64,000 nucleotides of DNA from positions 1,798,001 to 1,862,000 of the forward strand of contig CP126199.1 of assembly GCA_030272155.1 (NCBI GenBank), written 5' to 3'. This document shows positions 47,941 through 58,236 of this stretch, piece by piece. The translations under genes were made by a program, and so were the position numbers. The notes under the pieces were generated by a model. The model did no database searches, was not told the origin of the DNA, and saw only the letters and a program-made list of their open reading frames with translations. Numbering within the stretch: position 1 is the first letter of the stretch; every line of letters begins with the position of its first letter. This stretch comes from Tetradesmus obliquus. Its lineage: Eukaryota > Chlorophyta > Chlorophyceae > Sphaeropleales > Scenedesmaceae.

Positions 47941-47958
47941 GGGCAGGGTTCAGAGTGA
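41273..47958 (+). CDS. Glutamate-receptor-like ion channel, copy 1
   Basis: Exons: 41273-41461, 42748-42937, 43745-43912, 44930-45070, 45683-45948, 46637-46775, 47040-47216, 47463-47568, 47784-47958. Phases all close, 516 residues; the first exon with the start is not found. Order: ligand-binding S1 half (VASHQPPLVF, TGFLVDLLP, GSWTGMMGEL, TLTAQRAKYIQ with the ligand-binding Arg), M1 (FTWQVWLLFLMAML), pore loop and M3 ending AAYTANLTANLTV (the iGluR SYTANLAAF signature), S2 half (FFGVPADSSV, KIAAFVTDHINALYFTQ, GSGSLVLGL), M4 (WSVFVIPAVGAAAGILIAAA) and a short Gln-rich tail. No amino-terminal domain is seen. Channels of this family are ligand-gated cation channels; the ligand is unknown. Confidence 0.92.
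41830..42740 (+). repeat. Four tandem 221-228-bp copies including an exon start
   Basis: Copies end-to-end before exon 42748-42937 repeat its first 40-50 bp (acceptor, GSWTGMM region) plus about 180 bp of intron. Anchor catgatgg occurs near 41887, 42115, 42342 and 42568, then 42789 in the exon itself. Confidence 0.92.
43035..43437 (+). repeat. Two copies of the S1 exon 3' part
   Basis: Copies at about 43041-43190 and 43285-43437 repeat the LASGRADLALYPMTLTAQRA part of exon 42748-42937 and its donor. The second has a one-base deletion near the AKYIQ codons. Confidence 0.9.
43526..43744 (+). repeat. Two copies of the M1 exon start
   Basis: At about 43528-43590 and 43627-43690, gtcgcag acceptors are followed by sequence for YSFLLPFTWQVWLLFLMAML, then CTG runs. 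The third, complete copy is exon 43745-43912. Confidence 0.9.
43909..44640 (+). repeat. 29-bp minisatellite built on a 5' splice site, about 25 units
   Basis: The unit is about gcaagagaggtgcgtgtgtg plus tgagtggtt. It begins at the exon 43745-43912 donor (AAGAGAG/gtgtgt) and repeats that junction through the intron, alternating gtgcgt and gtgtgt forms. One unit near 44520 has extra TG dinucleotides. Confidence 0.95.
44829..44876 (+). repeat. Copy of the pore exon start
   Basis: Repeats the acceptor and DKLMGHVIETIMMA codons of exon 44930-45070. A copy of that exon's 3' end (FIAWAIFSVIMLAAYT, with YIAW here) follows at about 45133-45182. Confidence 0.9.
45310..45620 (+). repeat. Three copies of the S2 exon start
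   Basis: Copies at about 45318-45400, 45439-45515 and 45561-45612 repeat the acceptor and ANLTANLTVNQLAVQIGSL segment of exon 45683-45948. CTG tracts separate them. Confidence 0.92.
46158..46560 (+). repeat. Three copies of an S2 exon start
   Basis: Copies at about 46160-46196, 46370-46438 and 46496-46560 repeat the CDLALGSEVVGSGSLVL start of exon 46637-46775. The unit spacing is about 125-210 bp. Confidence 0.88.
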
Positions 47959-48869
47959 ATGCAGGCAGAGTAGCACTGCAGTTGCTAAACAGGTGTGTGG
48001 ATACGTCAGGACTATTTGGTGTGCTCAACCTGTGTGATGGCGATGTGAGTGGGGTTGTGTGTCATTGCTACAGTGGCAACTGATGTGCAGGCTGATGATT
48101 TGCACGTGTTGCGCAGGTTTGACAAGCCAACTTGAGCAAGGTAGTGGGATGGTTTGGCAAGCAGTGGCACATTCATGGCAGTGTGGAGCTCTGCATGTGT
48201 TTCAATGTCAATGGTAATGACTGCGCAGCATGCAGAGTGGCTGCGCAACAGACAGACGGCAATCTGCTGTGGCACTATTGATGCTCGTTGCATGGCAGCG
48301 CTGAGCTTTTGCACACCATCTTGTGCTGAGTGCTGCACCTCTGCAAACGTTGCCGGTAATACTTCACTGGCACCCAGGGTGGGTGATAAAAACTGCAGCA
48401 TTATGAATCCTGCAGCATGCGAAGAGGGGCTGGGTCACATTGCTTTGCTGTGTGTGCATGCATCACAGCCTGCACTGATTTGCATGGCAAGCCACTGAGA
48501 GTGCGTTTGCAGATGCTTTGGGTACTGTGATAAACTGTTATTTGGGGAGCATTTGCAGATCAGTTTGCAATGGCCATGGCTGGAACGCAGGCCTTGGGCT
48601 TGTAGTAAGGACCAGGTCATGCCTTCGAGCTTGGAAGCATTGGCTGGCATGATTGTGAAAGCATGACCCTACTGTTGCAGCACAAGCGTCCACGCTGCAT
48701 GCCATGGCAGGAGCTCCTTCACTGGGGCAGGTGCTGCAGCCTGTGTCCTAAATGCACTCATGTGGTGTGTATACCCCAAGCCCCTTTGGGTGTGAATTGC
48801 TGGTTGTCGCTGCTTTTGGGCTGTCGCGGCTTGGGGTACCAGTGCTGCAAGTCTTAAAAAATACGTGAA
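47959..48869. other. Intergenic region
   Basis: Follows the stop of receptor copy 1. No exon chain or recognised repeat is seen apart from generic short frames. Confidence 0.45.
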
Positions 48870-49011
48870 ACAACGACAAACAATAATAATAATAATAATA
48901 ATAATAGTCTTCATGTAAGCCATACCTTGTCATCGGCATCGGCAACCGCGCCCCATATGGAGCGGAAACTACGACTATTATTGCCTCTCTCTTGGTACAA
49001 CGACAAACAAT
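48870..49011 (-). mobile_element. Short retroelement 3' tail with 15-bp target-site duplication
   Basis: Perfect direct repeats acaacgacaaacaat at 48870-48884 and 48997-49011 bracket a 112-bp insert. Read on the minus strand the insert ends in an ATT microsatellite and its body (ggggcgcggttgccgatg) resembles the 3' end of the LINE copies at 38.5 and 39.1 kb. It is either a strongly truncated LINE or a SINE using the same tail. Confidence 0.88.
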
Positions 49012-49059
49012 GCTTTACATTTTCTAATTGTACCGCTTACTCGATAATCAGGCTGCAGA

Positions 49060-49250
49060 GCACCACAGTTGCTGCCAGGAGTTCAACTACAACTTGCAGG
49101 TAATACAAAAGACACATAGTTCGTCATTTTGCATAGCAGAAACAGGAGCTGCACATGCTTGCAGTGTGAGGTTCAGCAGCCATGGTGGCCTTTGGGGGAC
49201 CACTTCAGGCCATGTGAGTACTCATTGTGCTGCATTGTACTTGCAATGGT
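49060..49250 (+). pseudogene. Gene-fragment repeat, plus copy
   Basis: Sequence encoding AETGAAHACSVRFSSHGG and a gtgagta donor is shared with the minus-strand fragment near 56440-56540. It probably derives from two exons of one unidentified gene. Confidence 0.6.
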
Positions 49251-50058
49251 TGACCTGCATGCACGTATAACCATTGAATACTTGGAGGAGGCTCCTCCAG
49301 TATACTACGTGGTATGCACTGGGCCTGGTCCAGGGTTGCCTGCCCGCCTTGGCATTGGCAATACTGCTCGTGCAAACCACAGGATGAATAACAGTCAGTT
49401 AATAAGCGTATTTAACTCCTGAAAATGACTGCAGCGGTTGCTCACAACAGGTTCGCATCATCTGGAAGCTCGCTGCTGTAATGGTTACCGTGGTCAACTG
49501 GTGAGCGACCGCACGTAACTGCAGACGATTTCAAATTGATGACAACAAAGTAACAAATTGCGCTTTCGTCGGTGAAGTCCCAGCAGGCCTGCAAGTAGTC
49601 GCATGAACCCTGCTGCAAACTCCAGCAAGCCTTGATACCGGGTGTGCGAGTGAGCTTATACTTGGAATGGTGATATGTTTCTAGCACTATTTCTTTGCTA
49701 AAGACTCTGCAATGGTACTACCTGCGCGCGACAACGCTGTTGCAAAGGTTTGCTAGGCCGGGCATCACCAGCAAAGGTTTTCACGACAGCAGCTAGAGAG
49801 AGCTCGATACGATCGACTCAATGCACTATAAACGTTTCGGGGACAGTGCGGCAGCACAGCTGTACTAGGGGTACCAGCCCGAAGCAGCAGCAGGAGGAGC
49901 AGCAGCAGCACCAGCACCAGCCCTGTCACCAGCACAAATCTCGTAGGCCCCAGGCTATACATTATCGATTACAGCGCCGTAAACCTAGTCTGCTACTGCC
50001 CAGAGGAAGGGGACCTAATGCTCCGCATGCTGCAGTAGCCTGCGTGCCAGGCCTGCAG
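49251..50058. other. Region upstream of receptor copy 2
   Basis: Should hold the promoter and first exon of copy 2. Gln/His-rich open frames occur at 49750-50058 but do not join in phase, so no exon is claimed. Confidence 0.4.
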
Positions 50059-50087
50059 CACCCACCGGGCAACAGCACCACCAGCAG

Positions 50088-50118
<31 letters not shown>

Positions 50119-50119
50119 G

Positions 50120-52159
50120 ATGGCAGTCCTGCGCGTGCTTGCCGCGCACCGGCCGCCCCTCTGTTTCATCGAAGGCGGCGAAAACGGCAGCACACCCATT
50201 TTCTCAGGCTACCTCATCGAGCTGCTGCCTACATTACTCAACCAAGCAAACCTGCAGATCGTCTACGAGCTGACTGCTTTTGCCGGCAGCGGCGGCGGCA
50301 TGCAAGCAAATGGCAGCTGGACAGGTGTCATGGGGGAGTTAGTAGCTGGCCGCACGGATTTAGCGCTGTTTCCGCTGACGCTGACGTCGCAGCGCGCGCA
50401 GTACATCCAGGCAACGCCGCCTTTCATGGATGATGGGTACGGCATTCTGGTCAAGACGCGGCGGCTGGACTCAGGTGAGGAAGCAAGGATTGGTCCTTGT
50501 GCGGCTGCCGGCAACATAGCAGTGCAGCAGAGTTGTCATTGTGCGTGATGTGCGGAGGCAGTGCTATGAGGACCTCAGGGCGTGCTGCTCAAGCAGGTGC
50601 TGCTGCTGCTGCTGCTGCTGCAGGCTACTCTTTTCTGCTGCCGTATACTGGCTTTACTTGGGCCATGCTCATGGTGGCACTAGTGTCCATCATGCTGCTG
50701 CTGCTGCATGTTGTCTTGCCTGCAGGCTACTCCTTTCTGCTGCCCTTCACAGGGTTCACCTGGGCCATGCTCATGGTGGCACTAGTTTCCATCATGCTGC
50801 TGCTGACGCTGCTGCTGCTGCTGCTGCTGCTGCACTCTTGCCTGCAGGCTACTCCTTTCTGCTGCCCTTCACAGGCTTTACCTGGGCCATGCTCATGGTG
50901 GCACTAGTGTCCATCATGCTGCTGCTGACGCTGCTGCTGCTGCTGACACTGCTGCTGCTGCTGCTGTGTGTTGCTGCAGGCTACTCTTTTCTGCTGCCTT
51001 TCACCGGTTTCACCTGGGCCATGCTCATGGTGGCACTTGTGTCCATCATGCTGCTGCTGACGCTGCTGGACGCTGTCACCCGCAATGCGCGGCTGCGTGC
51101 ATTTGAACGGCTGCATGGCACACAGAAGCTGACAAGAAAGCGGCGAGGTGAGGCTGGCAAAACATTCTGTGCATTCGCTGCTGTGCACGCCTGGTAACGC
51201 AGCTGTGTGAAGATGCAGCACGATGTGGTGTGGCTGTGCAAGAAAACACAGATTTTGGCACCATGGGGAGCACGTCAGCTGACATGCCGTGCAGCAGCAC
51301 AGCGAGAAAGCACGTGCAACAGTCGATGCTGTGCGTGCACCTGTGCTGCCGCTGGCTCACCGGCTGCTGGCACTCTTTTACGCACGTCAGCAGCTGCATG
51401 ATGGCTGTCCCCACACCTCACTTGCCTGCTTGTTCACATGTGTGTCTGGACTGTTTTGCGCTTCAGCATCTTGTGTTGTGAAGACGCCAAGGTCATGAAC
51501 CATGCCATTGAGAGCATCTTGATGGCTGTCTGCGCACTTCAGTTGCCTGCTTGTTCACATGTGTGTCTGGACTGTTTTGTGCTTCTGCATTTGGTTTTCT
51601 GCAGACGCCAAGGTCGTGAACCACGCGATAGAGAGCATCATGATGGCAGTTGGCAACGGTGCCGCCCCCACCAGCCGCAGCTGGGCGGTCAAGATCGTGT
51701 ACATCGCGTGGGCGGTGTTCTGCGTCATCATGCTGGCGGCTTACACCGTGAGTTCCAAGTTCAAAGTGTTTGTGCAACATTTGGTATGAAGTTCTCAGTG
51801 TCTCAGACAGCTGGGCAGTGAAGATTGTGTACATTGCATGGGCGGTGTTCTGCGTCATCATGCTGGCGGCTTACACCGTAAGTGTTATTGTCTTCTTTTT
51901 TGGCGAGATGTCGAAGTTCCCAGTGCTGCAGGCAGCTGTGCGGTGAAAATCGTGTTCTGCGCAACCATGCTGGCTGCTTACATAGTAAGTGTGCATTGTG
52001 GGAGTTGTTTTGTGGGGCACTCACGGGTCACCAACATCTGCACCCGCACACCACAGGACTTCTGTTGACACGCTGCGTGCCTTCACAAACTGAACGCCCT
52101 GCTGCTGCTGCTGCTGCTGCCGCCGCCGCCGCCGCTGCTGCTGCTGCTGCCACTGTTGC

Positions 52160-52240
<81 letters not shown>

Positions 52241-53215
52241 TGCTGCTGCTGCTGCAGGCCAACCTCACAGCCAACATGACTGTGAGCCAGCTGGGAGTGT
52301 CATTCAAAACGCTGCAGGACCTGGCACAGAGCAGGCTGCCGTTTGGCGTGCCGGCAGACAGCAGCATTGCAGCTTACTTCTCTAGCAGCGCTGACCAGGC
52401 AGCGCGGCTGCTGCAGCTCAAAATGGTGAGCGGCATTTGCCTCCTGGTGTTGGCAAGTAGGATGGTTTTGCATTCAATTGGAATCAGACGAGGTGGCAAC
52501 ACAAGGGGACGGGAAATCAGGGCGGTTGATGCGTTGGCATTTGATACCTCTCTGCACAGCACAGCAAGCAAACAGCAGAAGCAGAAGCAGCCGCAGCTTG
52601 GTTGGTTGGCGTGACCCACATTATGTCGACTCCCTCTTGTCTTGCCGCTGCCGCTGCCGCTGTTGCCGCCGCCGTTGCTGCTGCTGCTGCTGCTGCTGTA
52701 ATGCAGCGTGAGTTCAAATCTACTGCTGATGGGGCGGAGGCTGTCAGGGAAGAGAAGATTTCCGCCTTCATAAATGACTATGCAACAGTGCAGTACTTCA
52801 CACAGGTGGGCAGTCGGGCAGGCTGCAATTGTCGGTTTTGTTAAGCACTCAGGCTGCTGTTGGTGCTGTTTTGCACGTGGTGCCTGTGCGAACGCGCTGT
52901 GTTTCTGCGCAGGTCATGTCAGCGTGACGAATGCACGGTTGCAGAGCAGCGTGAGCGACACGTTTTGCGCACAACGGCCGTCACGCCGCACACACAGCAT
53001 GCGGTACGCCGCAACACAAGTCACCTAGTGTCAGCAGCATGCATCACTCAGTGCAACATACCTCATGCCACGTCCACCTCAAAGTATAACATCACAAAAA
53101 CAAACAAACAAACAATCCATCCATATGCTGCTGCAGGAACCTCCGTGTGACCTGGCGCTGTCCCTTGAAACCATTGGCAGCGGGCAGCTGGTGCTAGGGC
53201 TGCCGCGCAACTCAC

Positions 53216-53302
<87 letters not shown>

Positions 53303-53628
53303 AGGAGCCGCCGTGTGACCTGGCGCTTTCCCCGGAAACAATCGGCAGCGGGCAGCTGGTGCTGGGACTGCCCCGCAACTCCACGCTGCTGCCGAAACTC
53401 AGCGCAGCGCTGCTGCAGCTGAGCGAAGCGGGATACATGGCAGGTGGGTGATGCTGCTGCTGCTGGTGCTGTGCAAATTGCGCTGCATGGGGTCAATGTG
53501 GCTGGCCTGTTGCCTGTTACGGAATGACAGCGGTGCTGCAGTGCAGCTGAGGACCCAGCTTGCCCATTGCATGGGTCTAAAGCACCACACTGTCCTGTGC
53601 ACAACACTTCCGCTGCCGCCATCGCCGC

Positions 53629-53667
<39 letters not shown>

Positions 53668-53840
53668 AGAGCTGCGCCGCAAGCGGTTTGTGGACTCCAG
53701 CCGCTGCACATGTTCTATCTCACACAGAATCTCACACTGTACTGCTGCTGCTGCTACTGCTGCGTCAGAGCTGCGCCGCAAGTGGTTTGTGGACTCCAGC
53801 CGCTGCACATGAACTGCGTCTCACACGGAATCTCACACTG

Positions 53841-53877
<37 letters not shown>

Positions 53878-54962
53878 ATCACAGAGCTGCGCCGCAAGTG
53901 GTTTGTGGACTCCAGCCGCTGCAGCAGTGACACCTCAGCATCATCCGGCAGCGGGCAGCTGCACCTCAACCAGGCTTGGAGCGTGTTCATGATTGTGGCT
54001 GGAGGCGCTGCGGTTGGGCTGCTGGCTGCTGCTGGGGAGATGCTGTACTACCGGCGCCTGTACACACGTAAGTTTCAGAGTTATTGACATCAGAGTTGTA
54101 CACACGTAAGTTTCAGAGTTATTGACATCAGAGTTGTAAGTACAAAGCTGTGCTGCAATTGCTGAGTCGTTCTTGCCATACATGCTGCCCAGCTGCTGCT
54201 GCCCATGCTGTGCGCTCAACTTGCTGGTGTCGCTGCTGCTACAGGCATGTTTGCGCTAAGGCAGGATGTGTCAGTGATGGGCTACGGTGCTTTGCATTGC
54301 ACTCACTGCTGGTGTGACGTGTTGCTGCAGGCATGTTTGCGCTGAGGCAGGATGTGTCGCTGATGGGCTGCTGTGCTTGACGCCATGCTCAGTGGCTGGT
54401 GCTTCTTGCTGCTGCAGGCATGTTTGCGCTGAGGCAGGATGTGTCAGTGATGGGCGTCCGTGCAGCTGTCAAGAAGCGCGTGACGTCTGGGCGGCACATC
54501 ATGCCCAACGTCAGCATGCACTCAGACAGGAGTGGGGTGTCCAATGTTACTGGGCCGACAAGCTTCAAGTCTGTGCGGTTCAGGTGCGCGCGTTGTTATG
54601 ACAATAGCTTGGCTGTCGCCGCAGAAAGGCCCGGCACATGTGGGCCTCTGACAGCAGAAATGCATCCATGCATGCATTTGCGAGTGCCGGAACAGTCGAT
54701 GACCAGCTTAAACTTGCATGCCTTGTTGATGCTTCTGCAGCAGCAGGGTTGTTGTGAGGGCTTGCGCCTTGCCAATGACGCTGTCTTGGACAGCAATTGC
54801 CAGCTTGCAATTTCGCAGCAATGCAGGCACTGCACCAATCCGCCTGCAGACCTGTCACCACCTGTCCCTGCCACTGCTGCTGCTGCTGCTGCTGTCACTC
54901 CACGCTTGCAGCGACTCCCTGGAGAGGTCAGCGGACGTTGACCGCTGGGCAAGCGCATCATC

Positions 54963-54995
<33 letters not shown>

Positions 54996-55359
54996 GCCAG
55001 ACACAGCCCTCGGCCGCTACAGCCCTGATGCCCTCGCAACACCTCAGCGCCTCCCTGACCAAAGCAGAGAAGGCGCTGCTGCTGCTGCTGCTGCTGCTGC
55101 CAGCACCAGCACGCACGACGCATCAGCAGCAGCAGCAGCGGGCAAGCATCACCCGAAGCTCACCCCGCAGCTGCTGCGGCAGGCGCAAGCAGAGCTGCAG
55201 CAGCGGCATCAGGAGAGCCCTGCCCAGCATTATGCGCAGCTGCAAGAAGAGTTCTTGGGTATGGGCGGTGTGTCGCTTTCGCCAAGCGTGGGTGGGCAGA
55301 CAGAGAGGGACCGGCATGAGCTGATAAGCACGGACTCTGACAGTGACTCTGATGCGTGA
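50120..55359 (+). CDS. Glutamate-receptor-like ion channel, copy 2
   Basis: Exons: 50120-50474 (perhaps from an acceptor at about 50058), 50980-51147, 51605-51747, 52258-52425, 52707-52805, 53305-53443, 53885-54067, 54418-54583, 54912-55359. Phases close, 622 residues from the Met at 50120. It has the same order as copy 1: S1 (AAHRPPLCF, SGYLIELLP, GSWTGVMGEL, TLTSQRAQYIQ), M1 (FTWAMLMVALVSIMLLLTLL), pore and M3 ending AAYTANLTANMTV, S2 (PFGVPADSSIAAYF, GSGQLVLGLP), M4 (WSVFMIVAGGAAVGLLAAAG) and a long Gln/Ala-rich cytosolic tail ending DSDSDSDA. Most intron positions match copy 1; the S1 and S2 exons differ by one intron each. The head-to-tail arrangement marks a tandem duplication. No amino-terminal domain or signal peptide is in the supported exons, so an upstream exon is probable. 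Confidence 0.92.
50622..50935 (+). repeat. Three copies of the M1 exon start
   Basis: Copies begin after tgcag acceptors at 50624, 50725 and 50848 and repeat the YSFLLPFTGFTWAMLMVALV segment. The fourth, complete one is exon 50980-51147. Confidence 0.92.
51483..51532 (+). repeat. Copy of the pore exon start
   Basis: Repeats the acceptor side of exon 51605-51747 (DAKVMNHAIESILMAV here). Copies of its 3' part with donor follow at about 51809-51880 and 51925-51990. Confidence 0.9.
52095..52257. repeat. (CTG)n tract ending at a 3' splice site
   Basis: About 150 bp of CTG with CCG interruptions run up to the acceptor of exon 52258-52425. It is the longest such tract in the window. Confidence 0.95.
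53134..53304 (+). repeat. Copy of an S2 exon start plus CTG tract
   Basis: At 53138-53220 a second EPPCDLALSLETIGSGQLVL segment follows a ctgcag acceptor, then dissolves into 80 bp of CTG that ends at the true exon 53305. Confidence 0.92.
53665..53815 (+). repeat. Two copies of the pre-M4 exon start
   Basis: Copies at about 53668-53712 and 53767-53812 repeat the ELRRKRFVDSSRC start of exon 53885-54067, each after a CTG or CTA-rich tract. Confidence 0.9.
54060..54375 (+). repeat. Duplicated donor and exon-start fragments
   Basis: The donor of exon 53885-54067 is repeated once at 54098-54137. Copies of the next exon start (MFALRQDVSVMG) lie at about 54244-54285 and 54333-54370 before exon 54418-54583. 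Confidence 0.88.
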
Positions 55360-55440
55360 GCAGCTGCAGCAACAGCAGCAGCAGCAGCTGTGTTGAGGTG
55401 CTGTTGTAAAGGGAGAGCTTTCACTTTACAACATGTAAGC
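55360..55440 (+). terminator. Probable polyadenylation region of receptor copy 2
   Basis: TGTAA, the polyadenylation signal of chlorophycean green algae, occurs at about 55403 and 55434, within 80 bases of the stop codon. Confidence 0.55.
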
Positions 55441-55944
55441 AGGGTTGTCCGCAGCAGTACTGGCTACTTGTTTCACTGGGGAGGTGCAGCACTCACCTTT
55501 GTGGCAGCTGGGATGCATTGCTGCAGTTGCGGTTATTGGGCTTTCTTTGAACAGATAGATGAGTGAATAACTGCCGGCGCAGCAGTTGCAGGAGACGGTT
55601 GCTTGCTTTGTACATACTTGCCGTTGCGTTGCTTTGCGCAGTTGCGTTGTTTGGTTCGGGCTGGTTTGTTTTCATTGGGTGCATCAGCATTTTGCACTGG
55701 CAAACTTGTGCATTGGCTCTCATAACTGCATGCAGCCACCGAGTGACTCAGCAGTCACTGGCTTTCAAAGGTTAAAGTTTGATTAAAGTTTAATTGCCAT
55801 CGTTTTTGTGATGGGGCGCTGGGAAAGTGTAGGGTGTGGCAGGGAGGGGTTGGAAGCCCCCTTTGAGTCCATTTATCATTCAAGGCAATCCAGCTGGATT
55901 GCTGCAGCTTGTTTCTTTTGCCTTGCTGCGTCACTGCAGTCTGC

Positions 55945-56115
55945 GCATACTGACACCTACTCTGCAGTGACACCTGCTCCGCAGTGACACCTGCAAGTGA
56001 CACCTTCTCAGCTGTGACACCTGCGAGTGACACTGCTGCAAGTGACACCTGCTCAGCAGCGACACCTGCAAGTGACATCTGCTTAGCAGCGACACCTGCT
56101 AGTGACGCTGGAGGT
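55945..56115. repeat. Degenerate minisatellite of agtgacacctgc-type units
   Basis: About ten units based on gcagtgacacctgct, of 12-20 bp each, lie between receptor copy 2 and the next fragment. Read on the minus strand it stays open (repeating SLAGVAAEQV), but nothing else supports coding. Confidence 0.8.
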
Positions 56116-56279
56116 GTTGGCAGCTGAACAGCAAGGAGTCTGTCGGTCGAGCTACTGTGTTTCAAAGACTACAGTGTCATTTGGTGCAGCGCACAAAACA
56201 CACCAGCATTGGTGACATTGCACACCGAGCTCCGAAGTTTGGAGTTCACCAGCAAAGTGTCAAGGCGTTACACTAGAAG

Positions 56280-56760
56280 AGGGTGTTGAACGTATCCTGA
56301 ACACCACAACAGCGTTGCCCGTGACACACTGTGCGCAGAATAAGCACGTGAGCTCGAATGCACCAAAGCATCTACATATAAGGAAAGTTGCCGAATTGCA
56401 TTCATTACAAGCATCAGCATCATGCAACATAATGCGCACTCACATGGCAAGAAGTGGTCCCCCGAAAGGCCACCGTGGCTGCTGAACCTCAGATCAGCAT
56501 GTGCAGCTCCTGCTTCTGCTCCTACGTCGTCTAGTATTACCTGCAACCATAACAACACCTGGTCAGCGCCGTCCCGAAGAGCCACGATGCCCTTCGGGGG
56601 CAACGGCACTGACAGTCTTCCATCCTCTTGTAGTCCTTGGTAGCCTGGGTAGTGACACCTTGTCAGTGACGCCACTTGGTTGACACCGTAGCTCAGATTG
56701 AAGGTGAAGTTTTCCTCGCAAGAAGCAGGAGTGGCAGTAGTGTAAATTGCATGTAATGGG
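56280..56760 (-). pseudogene. Gene-fragment repeat, minus copy
   Basis: Minus-strand pieces encode NFTFNLSYGVNQVASLTRC, PLPPKGIVALRDGADQ, then VILDDVGAEAGAAHADLRFS and SSHGGLSGDHFLP with a gtgagtg donor. The last part matches the fragment at 49.1 kb. The PPKGIVALR segment recalls the C-terminal sheet of alpha-amylase-like enzymes, but this is a guess. No start or full chain was found. Confidence 0.45.
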
Positions 56761-58236
56761 GGAATGTGTATGCCTGCTTTACCGTTTCGTACTACTGTCA
56801 TTCAAAGTTGACTGTCCTAGTGGCCATGTATGGCATGTTGTAAATTTTGTCGTCCTTTATCAGACGACGGGCGCTCAGCGCTCCCCATCGTCACGTGCGA
56901 GTGATCGTATGGGATGTGTTATATGCATTGAGGATACCTACATCTACATCCTACTTCCTACGAGGATGTAGCGCACACAGATACACCAAGGACATGATCT
57001 GGTCTTTGCGTGTTACCTTGGGAGACACCCGGCAGCAGCACGCAGTGCCGCCACAGACGAAACAAAACTTTATTCGCCAATAATGTCATAGTATGTAAAT
57101 GTGCCGATGACAGAGCTGCCGATTGGCAGTCCATGCACTAGATGTGTCACCAGGGACCAAGTGGAAAGCTGGCGATGATGTTCTACATGATGTTCTAACA
57201 CACAACATCACAAGGTCCTATGAACTGTCAGGTCACTCTCACAAACAGTTGTGTTGTGCTTGCAGGAACACAGTGCATCACACATTGCGTGTGTGCCTGG
57301 GCTGCCTGACAGCTATATGGTCAAATTGTAACAATGTAACAACCTTTTAAAAGAACGGCTGAGAGCTGACCTGCATGTGCATATCAGCAGGTGAGAGAAG
57401 CAAGCGAGCCAGTAACTTTGAGGTGCATAGCGCTGACAAGAGCAGCACGACATCACCCGAACGCTGAATTAAAACAATCAATGTCCAAGCCACGCTCAAG
57501 AGGCTTAAAGGGCTGAGAAAACACAGCAGCCACGCGCCAAGGACAGCACTGCTGTGAGTCACAGACCACACATGATGCAGAAGGATAGTGATTCTTGCAC
57601 CCTGCACTTGACAATCAGCTGGTGTTGATGCAGCTCGTATGAACTGCGACAGCGTGTCTTGCGCAAACAGGCCATGACGTGCACGCATTTTGCTGCACAT
57701 CGATGCATGGCTGCGCCCGACAGTTGCTGCAACGAGCACGTATGTTGACCCACACGTGTGTAACCTGTTGATTGTGCCACCACAGGCGATTCCACACTCC
57801 AACAATGCTGCACCAGAAACGCAGCAGAAATGCACGACTGGGCTTCCAACATGCAGTAGCCCGAGCTTTCACGCACTGCACAACCTCACTAAGCGGCAGC
57901 CAATCTGCATGCCGTAGGCGCACAATTAGCGCACATGTGGATCTGCGCAGAACATTGCACCACACTAACTGGTGTAGCTGCAGGGGCATTGCACCACCTG
58001 CAGAAGCGCCACCAACCTGTTGTTGTTTTGACCCCCATGAAATTGTTGCTGGCACCCGCCGCTGACCCGCGCAAACACAACCTGGAACAGAACCCCTTTC
58101 CACGTGCACCTGCCAGGCACAGCAGCTAGCCGTTACGTCAGGTGTGCTGTTGCATTATCAAATGCATGCACTGTATGCTGTCAATGCACGGGCTTACGCA
58201 GCCCGCGAGAGCGCAACCAATCCAACTGAACCCTGC
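56761..58236. other. Intergenic region
   Basis: A 164-residue minus frame at 57615-58109 and others nearby have mixed composition but no motif or splice partner. The 3' UTR of the Cys-rich gene should occupy the right end. Confidence 0.4.

Noticed and set aside
57615..58109. 164-residue minus ORF as a gene
   Set aside because: No motif, no splice partners and no repeat relation; chance openness cannot be excluded.
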